This document shows, one piece after another, positions 19,070-26,761 of a stretch of 62,705 nt of DNA. Position 1 is the stretch's first letter. Each line of letters begins with the position of its first letter. The stretch comes from Planctomyces sp. (GTDB taxonomy: Bacteria > Planctomycetota > Planctomycetia > Planctomycetales > Planctomycetaceae), in NCBI GenBank assembly GCA_016795105.1, contig JAEUIH010000043.1, positions 1 through 62,705 of the forward strand, written 5' to 3'. Below the pieces are notes generated by a model that was given only the letters and a program-made list of their open reading frames with translations, did not search any database and was not told where the DNA came from. A program made the translations under genes and the position numbers.

Positions 19070-21400
19070 ATGCGATTTGCTGTGTTCTGTACTGCCGTTC
19101 TGGTTGTTATGACGCTGATTCCTGTTCGTGGATCCGACCAACTTGACCGTACGTCGCTTCCGATACCGGAGCCACGGCGGCCTGTTTATACCGAACTCGA
19201 TGTGCGAAACGTAAAATCGCCTCCTCGGTTCGAAGTCAAAGCCCCGGCTGGTGCACCAAACGTCATCGTTGTGTTGATCGACGATATGGGATTCGGCGTT
19301 TCCGAAGCCTTTGGCGGGCCGGTTCCTATGCCCACGCTTTCTCGTATGGCCAACAACGGTCTGAAGTTTAATCGATTTCACACCACTGCGGTCTGCTCTC
19401 CAACTCGCGTCGCTCTGTTATCCGGCTACAACCATCATTCCAACAACATGGGTTCGATCACCGAAACCGGTACCAGCATGCCCGGAATGACATCGATCCG
19501 CCCTCAGTCGATTACGCCGATGGCCGAAGTCCTGCGTCAAAACGGCTTCAATACCGCGTTTTTCGGAAAGAGCCATGAAGTTCCTTCCTGGGAAATCTCT
19601 CCCGCTGGTCCACAGGATCGCTGGCCAACTCGATGTGGCTTCGAAAAGTTCTACGGTTTTCTCGGTGGTGAAACCAACCAATATGCGCCCACCGTCTATG
19701 ACGGTGTCACTCTCGTAGAACTGCCCAAAAATCCTGAGTATCACTTCACCGTTGACATGACAGACAAAGCGATCGCATGGATGGAGTTCCAGCAGGCTTT
19801 GATGCCTGACAAACCATTCTTCATGTACTACGCACCTGGGGCTACTCACGCCCCACACCATGTCCCGGAAGAATGGGCCAATCGTTTTAAGGGTCAGTTC
19901 GATATGGGCTGGGATAAGCTCCGAGAACAAACTCTCGCTAAACAAATCGAACTCGGTATCGTCCCAGTGGGGACGAAGCTCGCTCCAAAACCGAAAGCCA
20001 TTAAGGACTGGGATCAGCTTTCCGCTGATGAAAAGAAGCTGTTCTCACGTCAGATGGAAGTTTACGCGGGTTTTGCGGCACACACTGACCATCAGGTAAG
20101 TCGACTGATTGATTCGCTCGAGGAATCCGGACAATTGGAAAACACTCTGCTGTTCTACATCGCTGGTGATAACGGAGCCAGCGCCGAGGGTCAGATGAAT
20201 GGTATGTTCAGCGAAATGACCTACTTCAATATGCTGCCTGAAAAGGTCGAAGACATGCTGAAACACTACAGCGAATGGGGTGGTCCTGGCACCTATCCTC
20301 ATATGTCTGCTGGCTGGGCGGTCGCACTCGACGCTCCGTTCTCGTACACCAAGCAGGTCGGTTCAGACTTTGGAGGTACTCGAAACGGTATGGTCGTCCA
20401 TTGGCCAAAAGGCATCAAAGCCAAAGGGGAAATCCGGTCTCAGTTCAGTCACGTGATCGATGTGGCTCCAACCGTTTATGAAATTTCCGGAATTCCCGCT
20501 CCGAAAATGGTGAATGGCATCGAACAGGACCCTATCGAAGGCACCAGCTTTGCGTACGCTTTAAACGATGCTGACGCTCCTGAAAAGCATACTGTGCAGT
20601 ACTTCGAAATGTTCGGCAATCGAGCCATCTACTCTGACGGCTGGTTGGCTCGCACTATTCACCGTCCTGCATGGGACATGAAACCACTCAAATCTCTCCA
20701 GGAAGATGTCTGGGATTTGTACAACACTAGGGAAGACTTCAGCCTCGCAAATAACCTCGCCCAGAAACATCCCGAAAAGCTTAAGGAACTCCAGGATCTC
20801 TTTATGAAAGAGGCGTCCAGGTACCATGTTCTTCCGATCGATGATCGTGTTTTCGAACGGACTATCGCTTCTGCTGTGGGAAGACCTACAGTGATGGAAG
20901 GTCGTAACTCGATGACTCTCCACGAAGGTATGACAGCGATGGGTACCGATATCTTCATTGACCTCAGGAACACCGCTTACCGTATTTCTGCTGATGTCAA
21001 CGTTGATGCAAACGGCGATGGCGTCATCGTTTGTCAGGGTGGCCGTTTTGGTGGTTTGTCTCTGTATGTTAAAGACGGTAAACCGTCCTTCACTTACAAC
21101 TTTCTGGGACTTGAATCAACGACCATCGCTGCCGATAAATCACTCTCTGCTGGTTCTCACACCATCGTTTACGATTTCGCTTACGATGGTGGTGGCCCGG
21201 GTAAAGGTGGCATCGGATCGATTCTGGTTGACGGTGCTAAAGTCGCTGAAGGTCGACTAAACAGAACTCAACCCGGTATCTTTTCGGTGGACGACCTCGC
21301 AGATGTCGGCGTGGATCTCGGTACGCCCGTCGCTGAATACGGCTCGTCCAGTCATTTCAGCGGTGAAATCAAAAAGGTCACCATCGACGTTCGAAAATAG
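19070..21400 (+). CDS. exported arylsulfatase
   Basis: A 776-residue sulfatase of the alkaline-phosphatase superfamily that hydrolyses sulfate esters. Signal peptide 1-21; metal-binding Asp pair at 71-72 (LIDDMGFG); formylglycine site C109-S-P-T-R113, which needs a formylglycine-generating enzyme not encoded here; further active-site stretches FGKSHE and TDHQVSRLI. Residues 600-776 add a C-terminal beta-rich domain (GGPGKGGIGSILVDGAKVAEG) seen in larger arylsulfatases. Planctomycetes use many such enzymes on algal sulfated polysaccharides; the substrate here is unknown. The ATG has an AGGTG site 5 bases upstream. Last gene of the series; a terminator follows at 21602-21640. Confidence 0.93.
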   Translation: MRFAVFCTAVLVVMTLIPVRGSDQLDRTSLPIPEPRRPVYTELDVRNVKSPPRFEVKAPAGAPNVIVVLIDDMGFGVSEAFGGPVPMPTLSRMANNGLKFNRFHTTAVCSPTRVALLSGYNHHSNNMGSITETGTSMPGMTSIRPQSITPMAEVLRQNGFNTAFFGKSHEVPSWEISPAGPQDRWPTRCGFEKFYGFLGGETNQYAPTVYDGVTLVELPKNPEYHFTVDMTDKAIAWMEFQQALMPDKPFFMYYAPGATHAPHHVPEEWANRFKGQFDMGWDKLREQTLAKQIELGIVPVGTKLAPKPKAIKDWDQLSADEKKLFSRQMEVYAGFAAHTDHQVSRLIDSLEESGQLENTLLFYIAGDNGASAEGQMNGMFSEMTYFNMLPEKVEDMLKHYSEWGGPGTYPHMSAGWAVALDAPFSYTKQVGSDFGGTRNGMVVHWPKGIKAKGEIRSQFSHVIDVAPTVYEISGIPAPKMVNGIEQDPIEGTSFAYALNDADAPEKHTVQYFEMFGNRAIYSDGWLARTIHRPAWDMKPLKSLQEDVWDLYNTREDFSLANNLAQKHPEKLKELQDLFMKEASRYHVLPIDDRVFERTIASAVGRPTVMEGRNSMTLHEGMTAMGTDIFIDLRNTAYRISADVNVDANGDGVIVCQGGRFGGLSLYVKDGKPSFTYNFLGLESTTIAADKSLSAGSHTIVYDFAYDGGGPGKGGIGSILVDGAKVAEGRLNRTQPGIFSVDDLADVGVDLGTPVAEYGSSSHFSGEIKKVTIDVRK

Positions 21401-21716
21401 TCTTTGCTCGAATGTTCTTCGAAGCTGCGTGGCGTTGTTGAGAACCTGTTGATAACTACTCCCTGTACTGCCCTGACATCAGCATGTCCTTCAACAGGAA
21501 GATGTCTGATGTCAGCTGATTTTCAAGAATTTCAGTGCTCTTTAAAGGTTCTCTGCAACAGTTTCACTGTCACTTCTCCTGCCTGAATTCACACTGCTTC
21601 AAAAGCCGTAAACCTTTTCATTGTTGAGGTTTACGGCTTTCTTTATGACAGTTATCAACATCGTCTCCTCTCCCTAATAATACGTCTACTTTCTATTTCT
21701 TTTGTTCTCTTCCTGA
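21401..21716. other. intergenic region between convergent genes
   Basis: This 316 bp stretch separates the sulfatase gene from the convergent TPR gene. It contains the terminator at 21602-21640. Short open frames are present but show no recognisable protein and no ribosome binding site. Confidence 0.5.
21602..21640. terminator. probable bidirectional terminator
   Basis: A perfect 14 bp inverted repeat (AAAGCCGTAAACCT at 21602-21615 and AGGTTTACGGCTTT at 21627-21640) with an 11-base loop. The plus strand continues TTTCTTTAT, fitting an intrinsic terminator for the sulfatase operon; the A/T ends make it usable for the convergent gene as well. Confidence 0.85.
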
Positions 21717-24700
21717 TCACGGATCAGGTACCTGACTCCTCAGAAACGCTTGAGCTCGAATTCGTTTTCTTGGATTCAGACGAGGATTCTCCAGATGGAG
21801 TGCCACTCGAAAACAAATACAGGCTTTACCGGGTTCGTTCCGAGCAAGATGCAGCAAGCCGCAATTGAAGTGGAGCCAACCGTTGTCTGGTCTGATGCTC
21901 ATGGATTCTCGAAGGGCTGCTTCAGCTTCGTCATAGCGGCCCAATCCTGTCAAAGTCTTCCCTAAACCACTTAGACTGGATGAAAGTCCGGTATCGCCTG
22001 ATCTTCGTTGAATCTCTACGGCTTGTTCGAGGTCTTTCAAAGCCAGTTCATATTCACCCAATTCGGCATAAACCTGACCTCGTCCGTTAAGAACGCTCGG
22101 ATCTGGTTCTGGCAGAGTCTCCATCAGGTGCGAGTATTCCTGAACAGCTTCGACAAAGCTGTCCGAGTACCAATACGCGTTAGCACGATATCGCCGAGCG
22201 GGATAGTTTTCCGGATCGAGTTCGATGATTTCAGTTGTGAGTCGAATGACTTCAGCAAATCGTTCTTCTTTCAACCATACAAAGGCCTTCATCAACATGC
22301 AGGAGACCTCGATAGCGATGGCGTTCTGCGGTTGATTCATCGTTGCAGTTTCGAAGTCCTTTTGTGAAAGGTCTGTATCACCGTTCAAGTCATGAATGAC
22401 GCTTCTGCCAATCAGAGCAGGTACGAGGTCCGGATGTTCTTCCAGTACAGCGTCAAAGTCCCGTTTAGCTTCATCAAGGCAGCCGAGCTTTATCTTCACT
22501 TCTGCGCGGGACAACAGAGCAGACTCGAGATTTGGTACGGTCGAAAGTATGTTGTCGAGGTCAGTGGTGGCACCGATGAGATCATTTTCGGCGATGAGAA
22601 TCCGTGATCGATTCATGCGGCAGGCGATGTCGTCCGGGTCTATTTGTAACGCACTATGAAGCAGCGCCAGAGCTGCTCGAGTTTCACGCTTTGCCTCATG
22701 GACCAGAGATCGACCACGGTACCCATTTAGATTCAAAGGAGCCAGCTGAAGAACACGGTCAAAGTCGACAGCAGCGAGTTCCAGGTCAGCTTGCCTGAGA
22801 TACAGAAAACCACGGTCTATACGAGCATCCACCCAGTCCTCAACCAGCGAGAGAGCGATCGTCAAATCAGAGACAGCGCTCTTGATCTGGCCGACAGTGG
22901 TTTTGGCGCGAGAAAGGTGGTACCGGGCGATGATTAATGAAGGATCCATCTCACAAGCCCGGTTGAGATCCTCAATGGCCTGTTCACAGTCTTCCAGCAT
23001 CAGATGAGCAATGCCGCGAAGCAGCAGGATCTGAGGAGTGATATCGCCCACAGCGATAGCCGATTCAGCATCAGCAAGAGCGGCACTGGGATTTTCCTGA
23101 TCCAGATGAATCCGGGCCCTCAACGCGAACGCCATGCTGTTATCGGGAGAGATGCGAAGAGCCTGTTCTACGTCATCGAGTGCAAGTTCTGTTTTTCCGG
23201 CATCAGCAAAGGACTCCGATCTCATCAGAAGAGTCGAAGGATCGGCAGGGTGAATGTGCAAAGCGTCGGAGAGCATCTTGATAATCTGTTCGGAGTGCCC
23301 AAGGCGTTTCAGAACAGAGACCTTGAGTTGCAGAAGAGTCGAGGAAAGGCCACCGTATTTTTCGGCGAGCAAAATGTCTTCCAGAGCGAGGGAGTATTTT
23401 TCTTGCTCAAAGAATATTTGAGCCCGCAATCGGTATGCCAGCGAGAAGCTGAGATCTTTCAATATGGCGGTGTTTAGATGACCTAACGAGCGTTGAACAT
23501 CTTCAAGAGTCAGAGCTACTCGAGCCTGTTGGTACCAAAATACAGCAGATCGATCGTTCTGCGGCGCAGATAATAGAATTTGTTGAGCATCAAGCGGTCG
23601 GCGCATGGACAGCATCAGGTGAGCCATCAAGGGGTAAACATTCGCAAACGATGGAACTTCTTCGATTATCTGTTGGCAGACAGCCGCAGCTCGCTCAGGC
23701 AGATCAGCATTGTTGAGGCAGACAGCAAACTCAAATCGTAAGCTAACATTCAGAGGAGAAGCTTTGATCTGGTCTTCGAAAACAGCGATAGCTTCTTCAA
23801 ATTTGTTCAGAGTCTGTAATAGCAGGATATGAGCGGCAACCAGCGAATCAGGGACTTCGCCAAGTTTTCGCCATGCCGGATAGTCATTCGCAGTCAGGGT
23901 CGGAAGATCAAGCGGGGGAGAAATGTTGAAAACAATGATGGCAGCGTCTGAATACGAGATCCCGGACTGTCCATCAAGTTTACTTTGCCACAGGGAAAAG
24001 AAGGGTGTAGCGAACGAGGGTATTTTTCGACCAACATGGTCTTTCCAGCGACGGTAGGAAAAGACCAAAGGCCAGCGAACAGCAACAGTAGGAAGCGAAT
24101 TCAGAGGTGTCTCAAGAAGTCCATAGAGCAGCCGTGAATTCCTGCCGGTGACTTGAATATCAAACTGCGTGGGACGTTCCGGAAGAAGCACGAAGTCCAC
24201 CTGAACAGCGGCATCAGAATCGAATCTGGCATCCGAGAGAGCAAGTTTCGTAAGCTCTATGATTTTGGAGATCAACAGATTCAGCAGGACGGGGTGAACA
24301 TTGGAGCGTTCGAGATCAGAGAAACTGAATAAAAGGTGTACGTGATCAAAACAGGTAATACTTTCTTCAAGAATGCTGACAGGTGTCGTTAAATCCCGGG
24401 ACACAGAAGCATATCGGAGTGGAACCGAGACTGTAAGATCCGGGACGTTTGTCCGCAGAGTTTGAAGCGGTGCCACTTTTCTAAAAACCTGCTCATATCT
24501 CAGAAATCGATCGGTGATTGAAATTCTTTTTGACGTCCAGTACCAAAGCAAGATAGCAGCAGCCACAGCGGCCATCAGACAACAGGGCAGCCAGAGCTGA
24601 GCGTTGGCAAGGAAAAGAGCGGCCAAAACAGCCGGTGCAGCCCACCACCAGCGTTCATCGATGCCACACAGGATCAGCGTCGGTGGTAGAGCACAACGAG

Positions 24701-24938
24701 GGCAAACAGGTAGAGGCAGAGTGCACTTGAATTCAGGGCACTTCAGTGACGCCTTCACCAGATTTTTTGTGATGCAGCCGCAGCTAAGGCAAGGAGATTT
24801 TTTTGGCAGATGGATCAGATCAACACGGACGTCGGACAAGAACTGAAAAAGCGAGGATTGAATTTTGGTAGTGTAGTCGGGAAGGGTAGAGTGATCGAAC
24901 GCATCTTGAAACCGATGGGCTGATTCAGAAGATGACAT
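21717..24938 (-). CDS. large membrane TPR protein with N-terminal zinc-ribbon-like cysteines
   Basis: A 1073-residue protein. Residues 45-95 contain cysteine pairs (CLSCGC, CPEFKC, CPRC) that look like a zinc-ribbon module. Two adjacent transmembrane helices follow (about 98-115 and 118-133). Residues 140-340 form an unrecognised mixed domain. From about 350 to the C-terminus lies a long array of TPR repeats (for example ALDDVEQALRISPDNSMAFA and AIEDLNRACEMDPSLIIARY), roughly 18-20 units. The topology suggests a cytoplasmic or periplasmic TPR superhelix tethered to the membrane, acting as a protein-binding scaffold. No catalytic domain is seen. A GGTGA site supports the ATG. Confidence 0.8.
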   Translation of the reverse strand: MSSSESAHRFQDAFDHSTLPDYTTKIQSSLFQFLSDVRVDLIHLPKKSPCLSCGCITKNLVKASLKCPEFKCTLPLPVCPRCALPPTLILCGIDERWWWAAPAVLAALFLANAQLWLPCCLMAAVAAAILLWYWTSKRISITDRFLRYEQVFRKVAPLQTLRTNVPDLTVSVPLRYASVSRDLTTPVSILEESITCFDHVHLLFSFSDLERSNVHPVLLNLLISKIIELTKLALSDARFDSDAAVQVDFVLLPERPTQFDIQVTGRNSRLLYGLLETPLNSLPTVAVRWPLVFSYRRWKDHVGRKIPSFATPFFSLWQSKLDGQSGISYSDAAIIVFNISPPLDLPTLTANDYPAWRKLGEVPDSLVAAHILLLQTLNKFEEAIAVFEDQIKASPLNVSLRFEFAVCLNNADLPERAAAVCQQIIEEVPSFANVYPLMAHLMLSMRRPLDAQQILLSAPQNDRSAVFWYQQARVALTLEDVQRSLGHLNTAILKDLSFSLAYRLRAQIFFEQEKYSLALEDILLAEKYGGLSSTLLQLKVSVLKRLGHSEQIIKMLSDALHIHPADPSTLLMRSESFADAGKTELALDDVEQALRISPDNSMAFALRARIHLDQENPSAALADAESAIAVGDITPQILLLRGIAHLMLEDCEQAIEDLNRACEMDPSLIIARYHLSRAKTTVGQIKSAVSDLTIALSLVEDWVDARIDRGFLYLRQADLELAAVDFDRVLQLAPLNLNGYRGRSLVHEAKRETRAALALLHSALQIDPDDIACRMNRSRILIAENDLIGATTDLDNILSTVPNLESALLSRAEVKIKLGCLDEAKRDFDAVLEEHPDLVPALIGRSVIHDLNGDTDLSQKDFETATMNQPQNAIAIEVSCMLMKAFVWLKEERFAEVIRLTTEIIELDPENYPARRYRANAYWYSDSFVEAVQEYSHLMETLPEPDPSVLNGRGQVYAELGEYELALKDLEQAVEIQRRSGDTGLSSSLSGLGKTLTGLGRYDEAEAALRESMSIRPDNGWLHFNCGLLHLARNEPGKACICFRVALHLENPRLNPRKRIRAQAFLRSQVPDP

Positions 24939-25020
24939 AGGTTCAACTCACCAACAGAATGGAACTCAGGAAATATCGCTGGCAGCCACAACATTCTGTG
25001 CTCATATAGAAAATCACTCA

Positions 25021-25064
25021 CCAAAAGAAAAGGGGTACCTGCGGCTTTACGCTGCAGGTACCCC
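25021..25064 (-). terminator. Rho-independent terminator of the Gfo/Idh gene
   Basis: An 11 bp perfect stem (GGGGTACCTGC at 25032-25042, GCAGGTACCCC at 25054-25064) followed on the minus strand by TTTTCTTTT. It would end transcripts coming from the oxidoreductase gene through the hairpin array. Its position is exactly one 54 bp period from the first array unit, so it appears to be a diverged fifth unit. Confidence 0.85.
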
Positions 25065-25086
25065 TGTTAGTAGGCACCCAGGAATC

Positions 25087-25290
25087 GGCCCCCACCGGCT
25101 CTACGCCGGTGGAGCCCCAGTTTGGCGAACGTCGTAATCCGGCCCCCACCGGCTCTACGCCGGTGGAGCCCCGGTTTGGCAAGCGTCGTAATCGGGCCCC
25201 CACCGGCTTTACGGCGGTGGAGCCCCGGTTTGGCAAGCGTCGTAATCGGGCCCCAACCGGCTCTACGCCGGTGGAGCCCCGGTTTGGCAA
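25087..25290. repeat. 54 bp tandem hairpin array, about four units
   Basis: Units start at 25087, 25141, 25195 and 25249 with an exact 54 bp period. Each carries the hairpin CCACCGGC-TCTAC-GCCGGTGG (perfect in units 1 and 2, one mismatch in 3 and 4), followed by AGCCCCGGTTTGGCAAGCGT. The period is a multiple of three, so open frames run through it on both strands without being real genes. The last unit reaches the stop codon of the Gfo/Idh gene. Confidence 0.9.
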
Positions 25291-26637
25291 CTACACAACC
25301 TCCCAGCCCTTGCGGTACTCCTTGGAAACCAGTTTAGCGGCTTCGGGAACATTTGTGGCAGTCAGAGTTTTGGCATCCCAGTCCAGCGCTTTGCCGGTAC
25401 GGTAAGCGACATTGCCGAGCAGTACAGTTTCGGTCAGTGCACCCGAGTAGTCAAAATTGCAGGTGGTTGGTGAACCATCTTTGCAGGCTTTGATCCACTC
25501 CTGATGATGTCCAATGGAATCAGGAATCGTCTTTGGAGGCGGATTGAAGCCTTTGAACTTTTCAACAGGGAACAAACGGTACTTGCTGTAATCGGCATAC
25601 ATCTGACCTTCAGTACCAATAAACATCACACCGTTTGCTGGTACGGGCTGATCACCGATTTTCTTTGGAATCAGGTTGCCATCGTACCAGGTGAGATTGC
25701 AGGCCGGCTTTCCATCCACAGCCGGAAACTTGTAACGAACAATCAGGCCTTCAGGAGCCATGTTTTCGTCAGGTGCTGGACCTTCCGCTTCGCAGTGGAT
25801 TGGATGGCGGAGGTTGAGAGCCCAGAATGGCAAATCCATATAGTGGCAGGCCATATCGCCAAGAGTCCCCTGACCAAAGTCCCACCAGCGACGCCACTGG
25901 GCAGGGTGGAAGCGACCTTCGTGAAATGGATACACAGGAGCAGGACCAAGCCAAAGATCCCAATTCAGATTCTCAGGTGGTTTTGTGCCAGGTTCTTTTC
26001 GGCTGTTGGCCCAGTCAGCGACATAGCCCCAGCCTTTTCCTACCCAGACATGCACATCCGTCACATCACCAATGGCACCGGACTGGATAATTTCAACGAC
26101 ACGGCGGTAATTGTCTTCCGCGTGGATTTGAGTCCCAAGCTGAGTCGCGACGCCCTTTGCAGCGGCAGCTTCAGCGATCATGCGAGCTTCCTGGACCGTA
26201 TGAGTGAGTGGTTTCTCACAGTAGACGTGTTTACCAGCTCGGATGGCTCGGATCGAGGCAGGAGCGTGGTGGTGGTCAGAGGTACCGATGACGACAGCGT
26301 CAAATTTGTCACCGGCCGCGTCGATCATTTCGCGGTAGTCGGCCCAGGTCGACGGTTCAAGTTTATTGGTTTCGGTCAGCATTTTCTTCGCACGGTCGAG
26401 GTAGTTGCTGTCCACGTCACAGATTGCCACGATATTCTCGGTCATCACGCCGCTGACGTCTTCAGCAGCTCGGTTAGCGGTACCGATGCAGGCAATGTTC
26501 AGCTTTTCCAGGGGATTACGGGAACTTCGGGCAGCGACACCAGAAGCAAAGAGGGATGGCGAAAGGACACTGAGCGCCGCAGCGGCAGAACTCGTCTTGA
26601 GGAACGAACGACGATCAAGGTGTGACCGGGACGTCAT
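25291..26637 (-). CDS. Tat-exported Gfo/Idh/MocA family oxidoreductase
   Basis: A 448-residue protein from the ATG at 26637, which has an AAGG site about 9 bases upstream; a TTG at 26652 is the only longer alternative. A twin-arginine signal (HLDRRSFLKTSSAAAALSVL) is followed by a Rossmann start (LNIACIGTANRAAEDV), the dinucleotide-binding acidic turn AICDVDSN and the catalytic EKPLTHTVQEARM motif. The C-terminal domain has WWDFGQGTLGDMACHYMDLP, usual for the planctomycete exported subgroup. The substrate is unknown. It is divergent from the FAD/methyltransferase fusion gene with about 124 bp between the starts, and is followed by the hairpin array. Confidence 0.9.
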   Translation of the reverse strand: MTSRSHLDRRSFLKTSSAAAALSVLSPSLFASGVAARSSRNPLEKLNIACIGTANRAAEDVSGVMTENIVAICDVDSNYLDRAKKMLTETNKLEPSTWADYREMIDAAGDKFDAVVIGTSDHHHAPASIRAIRAGKHVYCEKPLTHTVQEARMIAEAAAAKGVATQLGTQIHAEDNYRRVVEIIQSGAIGDVTDVHVWVGKGWGYVADWANSRKEPGTKPPENLNWDLWLGPAPVYPFHEGRFHPAQWRRWWDFGQGTLGDMACHYMDLPFWALNLRHPIHCEAEGPAPDENMAPEGLIVRYKFPAVDGKPACNLTWYDGNLIPKKIGDQPVPANGVMFIGTEGQMYADYSKYRLFPVEKFKGFNPPPKTIPDSIGHHQEWIKACKDGSPTTCNFDYSGALTETVLLGNVAYRTGKALDWDAKTLTATNVPEAAKLVSKEYRKGWEVV

Positions 26638-26761
26638 GGCAGGAACCTTCAAAAATGGCAGGAAGAAAGAGATCTACAGGTCGGTTAGAATAAACACTGA
26701 ACGGACAGAAAGACAGTTTCTACAGAAAAACCGAGCAGAAACGACAGTAACGGAAAAAAAC

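Larger units (their letters stand above)
24939..25290. other. intergenic repeat region with terminator
   Basis: This 352 bp region, in the 3' region of the Gfo/Idh gene, holds a 54 bp tandem array (25087-25290) and a terminator hairpin (25032-25064) in register with it. Between the terminator and the TPR gene (24939-25020) lies the presumed TPR promoter; nothing specific can be named there. Confidence 0.6.

Noticed and set aside
25109-25405. Open frames on both strands through the 54 bp array, reading as 18-residue repeats
   Set aside because: The period is a multiple of three, so the frames stay open by construction. There is no ribosome binding site and the sequence is better explained by hairpin units.
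25504-26625. Long plus-strand frame (373 codons) opposite the Gfo/Idh gene
   Set aside because: The minus strand encodes a clear Tat-exported oxidoreductase; the plus-strand product has no family features.
26405-26761. N-terminal extension of the FAD/methyltransferase fusion protein
   Set aside because: It is antisense to the start of the Gfo/Idh gene and has no domain; the FAD motif begins just after the GTG at 26762.
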